DNA of 64,000 nt from Clostridia bacterium (GTDB lineage: Bacteria; Bacillota; Clostridia; Oscillospirales; CAG-272), in NCBI GenBank assembly GCA_017483195.1, contig JAFULR010000016.1, forward strand, positions 1-64,000, read 5' to 3'. A program made the translations under genes and the position numbers. Below, one piece after another: positions 1 through 7,482 of this stretch. The notes under the pieces are model-generated. The model was not told where the DNA came from. It saw only the letters and a list, made by a program, of their open reading frames with translations, and did not search any database. Position 1 is the stretch's first letter. Every line of letters starts with the position of its first letter.

Positions 1-227
1 AGCTTCGCGGCAACACCAATAAAATCTGTACTAACTTGTAGGGACCGGCGTCCTCGACGGTCCATAACGATGAAATGACATCAAATTTCACGGCTATGCA
101 CAAACAAAATCCAACATTTTTGAACAAAAGTTACTTTGCTTTTGAATTGGACCGTCGGGGACGCCGGTCCCTACAAGGTTACTTCAATTGAAAATGAGTT
201 TGTGCTAATCCCTCGCTAAATCACAAT
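1..227. repeat. Gene-free edge with an inverted pair of REP-like palindromes
   Basis: No gene is seen here. A 26-bp unit starting GTAGGGACCGGCG (38-63) recurs in inverted orientation at 149-174 with one or two mismatches, about 85 bp away. The same unit occurs again at 53478-53503, and related units lie elsewhere in the window. This is the arrangement of a REP doublet. The gap lies downstream of the minus-strand glycosyltransferase, for which I see no clear terminator. Confidence 0.6.
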
Positions 228-1496
228 TTATCGCTTATCCCTTTTAACCACGTCGTCGAGGCTTTTTGCTCTTGTGTGGTGTATCTGCTCCCATTTTACG
301 GGCTTAAAAAGCGCAATAAGGGAGATGGGGATATAGGTGTACATAAAGATGGGGAAGAGAAAGAGGAATCCAATCTTACGCCCTGCTGTTGTGTGTATTC
401 TTTTCCACTCGCTTATAAGGGTTACAAGTCCCATGATAAACATTATCGAATAGGTGAAGCCAATATATCCGAGCAGGCTTTCCACAACGGGAGTCGGATC
501 TCCCCAACCGAAAATACCGAAAAGAATGGAGCTCACGCTTGTGAAAAGAAGCACTACGGTCAGTATAAAGGCGGGCATAACGTTCATCGTCATATCAAAA
601 AATGCGAATTTGCGGTGCTTGAATATTCCCTTGATAAGATCCTTTCCATGCTTGCGCCACACCTGAAAAAAGCCCTTTGACCATCGTAGCCTTTGCTTAT
701 AAGATTGCGTAAAGGTTACGGGTTGCTCGTCATACAGCTCCGCATTTATGCAGCAGCCTATTTTTACTCCGTTGATTACCGAGAATACTGAAAATTCGAT
801 ATCCTCTGTGAGCAAATAAAATTTCCAACCGTCAAATTTGTCCAATATTTCGCAACTTACCAAAAATCCCGTTCCGGAGATCGCGCAGGAGGAACGAAGG
901 AGCATCCTCGCGTAGTGCAAAAATTTGGATTCCCGTATATACCAAAGCCCGTAACCGGCACTTATCCAGTTATCGCCGTAATTTTTGGAGTTTCGGTAGC
1001 TGGTGAACACCTTGTAGCCGTCGGAAAGAGTTTTGTTCATTTCGCTGACATAATTTGTGGTTAATAAATTGTCCGCATCAAGAACGATCACCCCGTCAAG
1101 CTCATCCCATTTTCCACTTTTACGGAGATTATCGATTGCAAAGTCGAGCGCATATCCCTTGCCTATTTTTTCCGTATTAAAGCGCTCGAAAACAATGGCC
1201 CCATGCTCGAGTGCGATTTTGGCGGTATTGTCCGTGCAGTTGTCCGCTATCACAACGGTGCGCAAATGCTTTTTGGGATAATCCTGAGCCTTTATGCTGT
1301 CAAGAAGATTGCCGATCACCGCCTCTTCGTTTCTTGCAGCGATGAAAATTGCGATGTTGTTTAATTTTATGGGTAGCTTGTGCCGACGAGGCTTAATGGA
1401 AAAGGGAACTATGGTATAAAAGATTTGATAAGAGTAGCATAAAAACAAAATAAAGCCCACAAGAAAATTCATATCCGCCAAAAATTCGTAAAACAT
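228..1496 (-). CDS. Membrane-bound family 2 glycosyltransferase
   Basis: A 422-residue processive-type GT2 enzyme that would transfer sugars from a nucleotide donor at the inner face of the membrane, probably for an extracellular polysaccharide or glycolipid. One N-terminal membrane segment is followed by the GT-A domain with IAARNEE, the DAD metal/nucleotide motif (about residues 140-142), a TED motif (about 230-232) and QRLRW (about 268-272), as in cellulose/PNAG synthase relatives. Hydrophobic segments near 305-330, 340-360 and 375-400 form the C-terminal membrane part. I chose the ATG at 1496 because GGGAG lies about 10 nt upstream; an ATG at 1523 would add nine residues. It stands alone with no polysaccharide cluster nearby, so the substrate is unknown. 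Confidence 0.85.
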   Translation of the reverse strand: MFYEFLADMNFLVGFILFLCYSYQIFYTIVPFSIKPRRHKLPIKLNNIAIFIAARNEEAVIGNLLDSIKAQDYPKKHLRTVVIADNCTDNTAKIALEHGAIVFERFNTEKIGKGYALDFAIDNLRKSGKWDELDGVIVLDADNLLTTNYVSEMNKTLSDGYKVFTSYRNSKNYGDNWISAGYGLWYIRESKFLHYARMLLRSSCAISGTGFLVSCEILDKFDGWKFYLLTEDIEFSVFSVINGVKIGCCINAELYDEQPVTFTQSYKQRLRWSKGFFQVWRKHGKDLIKGIFKHRKFAFFDMTMNVMPAFILTVVLLFTSVSSILFGIFGWGDPTPVVESLLGYIGFTYSIMFIMGLVTLISEWKRIHTTAGRKIGFLFLFPIFMYTYIPISLIALFKPVKWEQIHHTRAKSLDDVVKRDKR

Positions 1497-1633
1497 AAAA
1501 ATCAACTCCCGAAAGTTATTCATTTTTTATTGTTGACGAAGAAGGAGAATTTTATGTTTGAAATTCAAATTTTGATTTATCTCTCCGTTTGCCTTCTCCG
1601 CTGGGGAAGGCAAAGACAAATCCCAATTTAACG

Positions 1634-1665
1634 CAAAAAAAGAACTCTTGCGAGTTCTTTTTTTT
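1634..1665. terminator. Intrinsic terminator after the SDR gene
   Basis: An AGAACTC/GAGTTCT stem with a 4-nt loop is flanked by A7 on one side and T8 on the other, so it can work on either strand. It lies just beyond the stop of the minus-strand SDR gene. Confidence 0.85.
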
Positions 1666-1673
1666 GTTGAATA

Positions 1674-2504
1674 TTATTTTTTGTTCTTCTTAAATTCCTT
1701 CATACCGTTAGTGCTTCCGCCGTCAACGAGGACGTCAACACCTGCGAGGTATCCGTTTCTCTCATCTGCAACAGTTGCGAGAGCAAAGCCAAGCTCCTCG
1801 GGCTTACCCATTCTTTCCTCTGCGGACATAGGAATGAGCATACCGCCGTCCTTAGCTTCAAGATTACCCATATCCGTTGCGATAAGGCCGGGGCTGAGAG
1901 AGCAAACTCTGATGCCCTTTTTGCCGTATTCAAATGCGCACTTCTGAGCGTACCATACTACGAAATTCTTGGAAAGGGAATATGCAAAGCCGCTTCTCTG
2001 GTAATCGCCCTTTGCCATGCTTGCCTTTTTGACGATCTTATTTACGAATTTTTCCTCGTCCGTATCTGCGAGCTTATAATCCTTCTTATTGATTATAAAT
2101 GAAGGAAGAATGTATGCGGAGTTTGAAGAAACGTCAACTATAACGCTTCCTGCCTTCATTACCTTGGAAAATTCCTCGTTGATGTAAACTGTTCCAAGCG
2201 CGTTTACTCTTACGATGGTCTCGGGATCGCTCATCGCGGGGGAAAGACCTGCGGAGTTGATAACGTTCTTGATCTCGCCAAGGGTCTGCGCGAATTCAAC
2301 GAGCGCCTTAACGCTTTCTCTTTTTGAGGTGTCGCACGCGCACGCGTAAGCTGTGTAGCCGAGAGCCTCAAGCTCTGCTACCGCACCCTCAAGCTTTTTT
2401 ACTGTTCTGCCCGAAAGAACGATTATCTTGTCCTTGGGCATAAATTTTGCAGCGGCAAGACCCATTCCGCTTCCGCCGCCTGTGATAACACAAACGTTTG
2501 CCAT
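1674..2504 (-). CDS. Short-chain dehydrogenase/reductase
   Basis: A 276-residue classical SDR oxidoreductase with a soluble Rossmann fold. The cofactor glycine motif GGGSGMG sits near residues 9-15, an Asn-Ala-Leu-Gly segment lies in the middle, the catalytic serine region is VSSNSA, and the active-site YSLSK gives the Tyr-x3-Lys pair. The C-terminal LSPGLIATDM and VDGG segments are typical of the family. An insertion between the Ser and Tyr motifs (about 45 residues, rich in Lys/Asp) is longer than usual and may form a substrate lid. AAGGAG lies upstream of the ATG. The substrate cannot be told from sequence; the gene is monocistronic with its own promoter. Confidence 0.85.
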   Translation of the reverse strand: MANVCVITGGGSGMGLAAAKFMPKDKIIVLSGRTVKKLEGAVAELEALGYTAYACACDTSKRESVKALVEFAQTLGEIKNVINSAGLSPAMSDPETIVRVNALGTVYINEEFSKVMKAGSVIVDVSSNSAYILPSFIINKKDYKLADTDEEKFVNKIVKKASMAKGDYQRSGFAYSLSKNFVVWYAQKCAFEYGKKGIRVCSLSPGLIATDMGNLEAKDGGMLIPMSAEERMGKPEELGFALATVADERNGYLAGVDVLVDGGSTNGMKEFKKNKK

Positions 2505-2556
2505 GATATTTTGTTTTCTCCTTTATTTAAATGTTAATGTTCACAAAAACGTTAAT

Positions 2557-2585
2557 ATTTTAACATACTTAAACGAGATTGTCAA
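2557..2585 (-). promoter_or_regulatory. Sigma-A promoter for the SDR gene
   Basis: Read on the minus strand: TTGACA (2585-2580), 17-bp spacer, TAAAAT (2562-2557). It lies about 55 bp upstream of the SDR start and is divergent from the recA promoter. Confidence 0.75.
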
Positions 2586-2673
2586 TATTTATTTTCAACA
2601 TTTCCAAATTTGGAATTTATAAAGAAAAATGCAAAAAACATAAAAAAATATTTCCGATTTAAGAAAAAATGTA

Positions 2674-2702
2674 TTGACAAAATCAAAAAAGCGGTGTATA
2701 AT
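2674..2702 (+). promoter_or_regulatory. Sigma-A promoter for recA-recX
   Basis: TTGACA (2674-2679), 17-bp spacer, TATAAT (2697-2702), 43 bp upstream of the recA start. I did not find a clear Firmicutes LexA box (GAAC-N4-GTTC) in this interval, so SOS control is not visible. Confidence 0.85.
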
Positions 2703-2745
2703 AGCCTCGTAAATGAAATTTGATTCTTTTTTGGAGGATTTTAAT

Positions 2746-3858
2746 ATGGCAACTAAGAAAACGGCAGCAGCTAAAACGGTTCCTATGGATGATAAAGCGG
2801 CTCGTAAAAAGGCACTTGACACAGCTCTTGCTCAGCTTGAGCGTGATTTTGGCGCGGGTGCGGTTATGAAGCTCGGTGAAAATACAAAAATGGAGGTTCA
2901 GGCAGTCCACACGGGTAGCCTTGCGCTTGACTTTGCGCTCGGTATAGGCGGTGTTCCGAGAGGAAGAATAATAGAGATCTTTGGTCCTGAGTCCTCGGGT
3001 AAAACAACGGTTGCGCTTCATATTATAGCAGAGGTTCAAAAAGAGGGCGGAGAAGCCGCGTTTATCGATGCTGAGCATGCGCTCGATCCCGTTTATGCAA
3101 AGGCTCTCGGTGTAAATATAAACGAATTGCTCGTGTCCCAGCCCGACTGCGGCGAGGATGCGCTTGAAATTACAGAGGCTCTCGTTCGCTCGGGCGCTAT
3201 CGACGTAGTTGTAGTTGACTCCGTTGCGGCTCTCGTTCCCCGACAGGAGATCGATGGAGATATGGGCGCTTCCATGGTGGGCGTTCAGGCTCGACTTATG
3301 TCACAGGCTATGAGAAAGCTCTCCGCAGTCATCTCAAAGAGCAATGCGGTAGTTATCTTTATTAATCAGCTTCGTGAAAAGGTGGGAGTTATGTACGGTA
3401 ACCCCGAAACAACTCCCGGCGGTCGCGCGCTCAAATTCTATTCGTCCGTTCGTATCGACGTAAGAAAGACCGAGCAGCTCAAAAACGGTGCTGACGTTTA
3501 CGGTAACCGCGTTAAGTGTAAGATAGTTAAGAATAAGGTTGCTCCACCCTTCAAGGTTGCGGAGTTCGATATTCTTTACGGCAAGGGTATTTCCAAATCG
3601 AGCGAGCTTATTGATATGGGAATCACACTCGGAATTATCAAGAAGAGCGGCTCATGGTTCTCATACGAGGGAGAGCGTCTTGCGCAGGGCAAGGATAACG
3701 CGCGCAAGGTGTTTGAAAACGATCAGGCTCTTATGGATGAGCTTGAGGCAAAGGTTCGCGCTATGGCGGATAAGCTTGTGGGACAGAGTGATGAATTCGA
3801 GCTTGACGACGATGACGATATCGACGCATTTGAGCTTGAAACTCTTTCCGAGGATTAA
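2746..3858 (+). CDS. recA: Recombinase RecA
   Basis: A 370-residue RecA, the ATP-dependent strand-exchange protein that coats single-stranded DNA, drives homologous recombination and triggers LexA self-cleavage. It has the Walker A motif GPESSGKTT, the VVVDSVAAL Walker B region, the [20 protein letters not shown] loop L2 region and the acidic C-terminal tail ([14 protein letters not shown]) usual in the family. The start at 2746 is preceded by GGAGG at 2733-2737; an upstream in-frame ATG at 2713 overlaps that ribosome binding site and is not credible. recX follows after 5 bp, the common recA-recX pairing. Confidence 0.98.
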   Translation: MATKKTAAAKTVPMDDKAARKKALDTALAQLERDFGAGAVMKLGENTKMEVQAVHTGSLALDFALGIGGVPRGRIIEIFGPESSGKTTVALHIIAEVQKEGGEAAFIDAEHALDPVYAKALGVNINELLVSQPDCGEDALEITEALVRSGAIDVVVVDSVAALVPRQEIDGDMGASMVGVQARLMSQAMRKLSAVISKSNAVVIFINQLREKVGVMYGNPETTPGGRALKFYSSVRIDVRKTEQLKNGADVYGNRVKCKIVKNKVAPPFKVAEFDILYGKGISKSSELIDMGITLGIIKKSGSWFSYEGERLAQGKDNARKVFENDQALMDELEAKVRAMADKLVGQSDEFELDDDDDIDAFELETLSED

Positions 3859-3863
3859 TTAAA

Positions 3864-4502
3864 ATGAAAATTGAAATCATTTCCGTTTCCGCACTCTCAG
3901 AGGGTGCGGAGATGCTTTTGAGCGTTCGTGTGGATAACGGTGAAGGACGATCGGAAAAGCGTAAATTTCTTATATTTACAGAGCAATATCTCGATCTTGG
4001 AATTCATAAGGGCAGTATTTTAAGCGAGGAAGAATTCGATCTTCTCGAAGAAGCATCCAAAAGGTGCGTTGCTATAAGAAAGGGAAGTGAGCTGCTTTCT
4101 TATTCGTCGTCCTCAAGGGCAAGACTTTCTCAAAGGCTCAGAAAAAAGGGAATTGATCGCGAGAGTGCCGAATTCGCGGCGGAGCATCTTGAAAGCCTTG
4201 GAATGATAAATCAGGAGGCGGACGTTGAGGGCGCGGTGCGCTCGTATTTAAAGAAGCTTTACGGCAAAAAGCGCATATACCGTGAGCTTTGCGCCAAGGG
4301 CTATGACCGCGATATAATATCTCGCGAGCTTGAATGTATAGAAGAGGAAGTACTTGTGGAAAATTGTGTTTCCTTAATTAAAAAGAAGCATAAAAGCTTT
4401 CCCGATGATCCCGAAACGCAGAAAAAGATTGTCGCATCTCTTGTGAGATACGGATATTCGTTCAATGAAATAAAACAAGCCTTGATAATTATAGGAAAAT
4501 AA
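3864..4502 (+). CDS. recX: Regulatory protein RecX
   Basis: A 212-residue RecX family protein, which binds the RecA filament and modulates its activity. It is made of helical repeats with the typical segments SRARLSQRLRKKG and VRSYLKKLYGKKRIYRELCAKGY (split here only for family comparison), and a C-terminal RYGYSFNEIK helix. The first 65 residues form the extra N-terminal part seen in Firmicutes RecX proteins. It starts 5 bp after recA, inside the same transcription unit, with GAGG at the end of recA as a likely ribosome binding site. Confidence 0.93.
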   Translation: MKIEIISVSALSEGAEMLLSVRVDNGEGRSEKRKFLIFTEQYLDLGIHKGSILSEEEFDLLEEASKRCVAIRKGSELLSYSSSSRARLSQRLRKKGIDRESAEFAAEHLESLGMINQEADVEGAVRSYLKKLYGKKRIYRELCAKGYDRDIISRELECIEEEVLVENCVSLIKKKHKSFPDDPETQKKIVASLVRYGYSFNEIKQALIIIGK

Positions 4503-4515
4503 AAGAACCTCAGAA

Positions 4516-4545
4516 TAGCGCTATACTACGATCGGAGTATAGCGC
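4516..4545. repeat. Strong perfect palindrome downstream of recX
   Basis: GCGCTATACT and its exact complement AGTATAGCGC flank an 8-nt loop. There is no T-run, so it is a stable stem but not a classical terminator. It may be a processing or mRNA-stabilising end. Confidence 0.6.
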
Positions 4546-4594
4546 AGCTTTATTCGCCTGTGGCGAGTTGTATTGCTTCGCAGTTATATTCGGC

Positions 4595-4720
4595 TTACGC
4601 CGAGTGATATTTGCTTCGCAAGCTCGGGGCGAATAAAATATCACTGAAGCCGCAAGGCTTCAATATCACTGTCGCTGTGCGACAATATCACTTTTTGCGT
4701 CAGCAAAAAATATCACTTTG
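4595..4720. repeat. Micro-hairpin array separated by AATATCACT
   Basis: Within the 398-bp gap after recX, the 9-mer AATATCACT occurs four times in a row (about 4639, 4670, 4687 and 4709) and once as its complement near 4604. Between copies sit short, different self-complementary units: GAAGCC-gcaa-GGCTTC, GTCGC-tgt-GCGAC and TTTTTGC-gtca-GCAAAAA. The first interval also holds TGCTTCGCAAGC. No open reading frame here looks real. Confidence 0.7.
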
Positions 4721-4728
4721 TACAAACA

Positions 4729-4780
4729 GAAAAAGAGATAACGTTTCGGCTAAAAACCGATGTGTTATCTCTTTCTGTTT
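4729..4780 (+). terminator. Probable recA-recX operon terminator
   Basis: A long stem, CAGAAAAAGAGATAAC with GTTATCTCTTTCTG, encloses a loop that itself contains CGG-ctaaaaa-CCG. It ends in TTTTG. The stem is imperfect (two extra A) but strong, and it is the only good terminator between recX and the convergent lipoprotein gene. Confidence 0.6.
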
Positions 4781-4900
4781 TGTAATAAGGCTTAGCCCAT
4801 TGGCATTTGACCGATCAAATGTGGTGCTTGCACTTAACGGTGCTGTTCGTATTCTCCGCTAAGGATATCATCCTATTTCTGCGGTTCTTTTGTTTATAAA

Positions 4901-6673
4901 TTATTTTACGTTAATTGACTTAGCGCATGAGAAGAATCCGGTAATGAGATCAAGGTAATTGCTGTAATCACAATGGAATTCGGTTACGCAATAGCCCTCG
5001 CCCTCGCCCTTGGTGAAGGTAACGAGAGTGTAAAGAGTTGCCGTCTCACCGGGGTAACGGGTTGTGTATGCGATGTATGTTACACCGTCAAGCTCTCTTG
5101 CCTGGATTCCTGCTTCCGCAAGACCCTCAACTGCCGCCACGGTTGCGTTAGCAAGGTCGGCTTCGCTCTTGATAGCCGGATTTTCGTTTACTACATAGCC
5201 AACGAGAACGTAAGCAAGCTCGCTTTCAAAGTGGTAGCCCTGGCTGTCCTGCTTTGTGAAAGCCAATTCTGCGGGGAGAGTGATCTCAACGTTTCCGCCG
5301 AAAAGCTCGTGATCGACCTTTGTATCGGGATCGGGAGTAGGATCAGGATCGGGAGTAGGATCAGGATCGGGAGTAGGATCGGGATCGGGAGTAGGATCGG
5401 GATCTGGAGTAGGATCAGGATCGGGAGTAGGATCAGGATCGGGATCGGGAGTAGGATCGGGCTGTGTTCCTTCGGGAACGTAGGACTTGTCTATCTCGAT
5501 CTTTCCGGGTGTCTTGGAGCTCTCGATAATGAGGTAATATGTCTCGTTATCCTCGGAATGAACAAATCTTCCCCAAACTGTGCCATCCTCCTCTGTGCCG
5601 TAGCCATTGAGAACGATAACGTCGTTTTTCTTGAATGATCCTGCTGCGTTAACGCCCTCATAAACGGGAACGTTTCTGTAGTTGAATCCATCTGCGAGGA
5701 TGGTCACCTTCCATGTGCAGGATGTGAATACCATGCTGATGGTGGGCTTTTCAAAGGGATTTTCGTTTGCAAGATATTTTGAACTGATATAAGCGGTTTT
5801 TGTAACGGTCTTCTTTACTCCGTCAACCTCTTCTTCAACCTCGATCTCAACTCTTGACCAAAGGATGCCGTCGTATTCTCTTGTAGCTACGCCGGTTCTC
5901 TTAAGAATTGCACCCTTAGCGAAGGATTTGATTATATTCACACCTTCGGCATCGTAGAAGGGAGTGCTTCTTGCACTGAGGGAATCGGTCGTTACGTAAA
6001 CCGTGTCATTTTTTTGTTCAAATTCAGTCACGAGAATGGGCTTTTCAAGGGAAACACAGTCGGAGCTTACGTAGTAATCCGTACCGTCGATATTGATTCT
6101 TGTCCATTTGTCATTGTATCCGGTGCGTGTAAGAGCTGTGCCATATACGACCGCACTGTGCTCGTTGTCGCCTATCTCGGGAGAAGTGCGAACGTTAAGC
6201 TCAATGGAAATAACGTAAACTGTTCCGTCCGCGTTGGTAAAGCCATCTGTTACGGGAGGCTGGTGCTTCGGAACGTCAGCATTACATATGTCACACTTTT
6301 CGTCGCCGTCCTCATCCTTGTGCTCCGTGCAAACGGGAGGCTGTGGCTTCAGAACGTCGGCACCGCAAACGTCGCATTTTTCGTCGCCGTCCTCATCCTT
6401 GTGCTCCGTGCAAACGGGAGGCTGGGGCTTCGGAACATCGGCATTACATACGTCGCACTTTCCGTCACCGTTCTCATCCTTGTGCTCCGTGCAAGCGGGA
6501 GGCTGGGGCTTCGAAACGTCGGCACCGCAAACGTCGCATTTTCCGTTAGAGTCAGCATCGATATGCTCTGTGCAGTCATTGCCGCTACCGGGGTCGCAGG
6601 CGAAGAGCGTTATCGTGAGGATAACGATAAGGCAGAGAACTACGATGATAGCGATTTTAAGAACTTTATTCAT
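4901..6673 (-). CDS. Lipoprotein with four CDVC repeats, SH3-like domains and an Asp-Pro/Thr-Pro stalk
   Basis: A 590-residue exported lipoprotein. Residues 1-26 are a signal peptide with lipobox LFAC (Cys26). Residues about 34-145 carry four tandem units of about 28 residues with CTEHxDxxGDxKCDVC, alternating Asp-rich and Cys-pair segments that suggest calcium or metal binding. Three bacterial SH3-type segments follow (VYVISIELNVRTSPE, VYVTTDSLSARSTP and a third near FNYRNVPVYEG), the usual cell-wall or peptide-binding folds. A (PDPT/PDPD)n stalk then leads to a C-terminal alpha/beta domain of about 120 residues that I do not recognise. The start at 6673 has AGGAG upstream; a longer frame would start inside the promoter. 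Function unknown; a surface-anchored wall-binding protein is the best guess. Confidence 0.85.
   Translation of the reverse strand: MNKVLKIAIIVVLCLIVILTITLFACDPGSGNDCTEHIDADSNGKCDVCGADVSKPQPPACTEHKDENGDGKCDVCNADVPKPQPPVCTEHKDEDGDEKCDVCGADVLKPQPPVCTEHKDEDGDEKCDICNADVPKHQPPVTDGFTNADGTVYVISIELNVRTSPEIGDNEHSAVVYGTALTRTGYNDKWTRINIDGTDYYVSSDCVSLEKPILVTEFEQKNDTVYVTTDSLSARSTPFYDAEGVNIIKSFAKGAILKRTGVATREYDGILWSRVEIEVEEEVDGVKKTVTKTAYISSKYLANENPFEKPTISMVFTSCTWKVTILADGFNYRNVPVYEGVNAAGSFKKNDVIVLNGYGTEEDGTVWGRFVHSEDNETYYLIIESSKTPGKIEIDKSYVPEGTQPDPTPDPDPDPTPDPDPTPDPDPTPDPDPTPDPDPTPDPDPTPDPDTKVDHELFGGNVEITLPAELAFTKQDSQGYHFESELAYVLVGYVVNENPAIKSEADLANATVAAVEGLAEAGIQARELDGVTYIAYTTRYPGETATLYTLVTFTKGEGEGYCVTEFHCDYSNYLDLITGFFSCAKSINVK
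5332..5462 (-). repeat. Coding tandem repeat (Asp-Pro/Thr-Pro stalk)
   Basis: An imperfect 12- and 18-bp tandem repeat (GATCGGGAGTAG and variants on the plus strand) encodes the PDPTPDPD stalk of the lipoprotein. Such tracts change length easily by slippage, so stalk length may vary between strains. Confidence 0.85.
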
Positions 6674-6725
6674 AAAAAATACTCCTTTCGGTAATATAAA
6701 TTTGCCATCAATAATAGATAAGATA

Positions 6726-6754
6726 ATTATATCAAATATAATATTAAAAGTCAA
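6726..6754 (-). promoter_or_regulatory. Sigma-A promoter for the SH3 lipoprotein gene
   Basis: Minus strand: TTGACT (6754-6749), 17-bp spacer, TATAAT (6731-6726), about 50 bp before the start codon. Confidence 0.8.
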
Positions 6755-6784
6755 TAACAAAAAATCAAAAAAAGCTCGAAAAAT

Positions 6785-6820
6785 AAAAAAACGGACACTG
6801 TGAGATGTGTCCGTTTTTTT
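6785..6820 (-). terminator. rpsT terminator
   Basis: ACGGACAC and GTGTCCGT form the stem around a short loop, with runs of A and T on either side. It follows the rpsT stop and separates it from the lipoprotein promoter. Confidence 0.9.
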
Positions 6821-6831
6821 ATTTGAATGGA

Positions 6832-7095
6832 TTAAACCAAAGCGTTGAGCTTCTTTGTGAACTGGCTCTTCTTGTGAGCTGCTGCGTTCTTGTGGATGAT
6901 TCCACGAGAAGCTGCCTGGTCGATCTTCTTTGTTGCTGCCTTATAAGTAGCCTGCGCGAGCTCTACGTCTCCTGCTGCAAGAGCTGCTTCGTATTTCTTA
7001 ATCTCAGTCTTAAGCTGTGTCTTGAACATTTTGTTCTGCAATGTCTTAGCCTGAATAACCTTTATACGCTTCTTTGCACTTTTGATATTTGCCAA
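6832..7095 (-). CDS. rpsT: 30S ribosomal protein S20
   Basis: An 87-residue S20, the all-helical protein that binds 16S rRNA at the base of the 30S subunit. It begins ANIKSAKKRIKVIQAKT and keeps the central Lys/Arg-rich helices and ASRGIIHKNAAAHKKSQF. The start is a TTG at 7095 with AAGGAGGG seven nt upstream; frames reaching further upstream have no ribosome binding site and the extra residues do not look like S20. It is monocistronic and divergent from rpoB. Confidence 0.96.
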   Translation of the reverse strand: MANIKSAKKRIKVIQAKTLQNKMFKTQLKTEIKKYEAALAAGDVELAQATYKAATKKIDQAASRGIIHKNAAAHKKSQFTKKLNALV

Positions 7096-7188
7096 AGCCT
7101 TACCCTCCTTATAAAAATTAAAAATACTGAAACAGTAAACGCCAGCACCTGAGAGGGTGTGCGAAGCGTTCTCGTCCATACATTAGAT

Positions 7189-7217
7189 ATAATAACACAT
7201 CCAAAGAAAAAATGCAA
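7189..7217 (-). promoter_or_regulatory. Promoter for rpsT with a short structured leader
   Basis: Minus strand: TTGCAT (7217-7212), 17-bp spacer, TATTAT (7194-7189). The roughly 85-nt leader contains a GCACACC/GGTGC stem nested in AACGC/GCGTT, which could be the target of S20 autoregulation; that role is inferred. Confidence 0.6.
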
Positions 7218-7291
7218 TAGCTTTTTCAAAAAAAGTTTTAAAAAAATTGCAAAAAAATTAATAAAACATCAAAATAATTCCAAAAAAGCCC

Positions 7292-7320
7292 TTGACAACC
7301 ACGGGTCAATGTGATAAAAT
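7292..7320 (+). promoter_or_regulatory. Sigma-A promoter for rpoB-rpoC
   Basis: TTGACA (7292-7297), 17-bp spacer, TAAAAT (7315-7320). Transcription would start near 7327, giving a 155-nt leader before rpoB. Confidence 0.8.
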
Positions 7321-7326
7321 AGTAAA

Positions 7327-7482
7327 CTGCAATATAATTGCTAACTGTGTCCTTTTTGGACCGCTGATATGAGCGAAAAACGGCGCCTATATATTATATA
7401 AGGTACAAACGGCGGTTGGCAAAACGCCGAGGAATAGTTCGTTTCTCGGTGGCGAATATTTTTGAATGGAGTGATTATATCA
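7327..7482 (+). promoter_or_regulatory. Structured rpoB leader RNA
   Basis: The leader contains CGGCG-gttggcaaaa-CGCCG (about 7411-7430), a CGAGGAA/TTTCTCG stem just after it, and a GTCC-ttttt-GGAC hairpin near 7349-7361. No terminator-like T-run follows the stems, so control at translation or by RNA binding is more likely than attenuation. Conserved RNA structures upstream of rpoB have been described in Firmicutes (Firmicutes-rpoB motif); membership here is inferred, not tested. Confidence 0.5.

Noticed and set aside
2557..2745. LexA/SOS operator upstream of recA
   Set aside because: I could not find a convincing GAAC-N4-GTTC site in the promoter region.
4595..4720. Possible CRISPR array from evenly spaced AATATCACT repeats
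   Set aside because: The repeat is only 9 bp, the units between are self-complementary and of 13-18 bp, and no cas gene is present.
4973..6803. Plus-strand frames across the lipoprotein gene, including a Gly-Ser-Arg-Ile repeat protein
   Set aside because: They are the antisense reading of the Asp-Pro/Thr-Pro stalk and CDVC repeats; no promoter or ribosome binding site on that strand.
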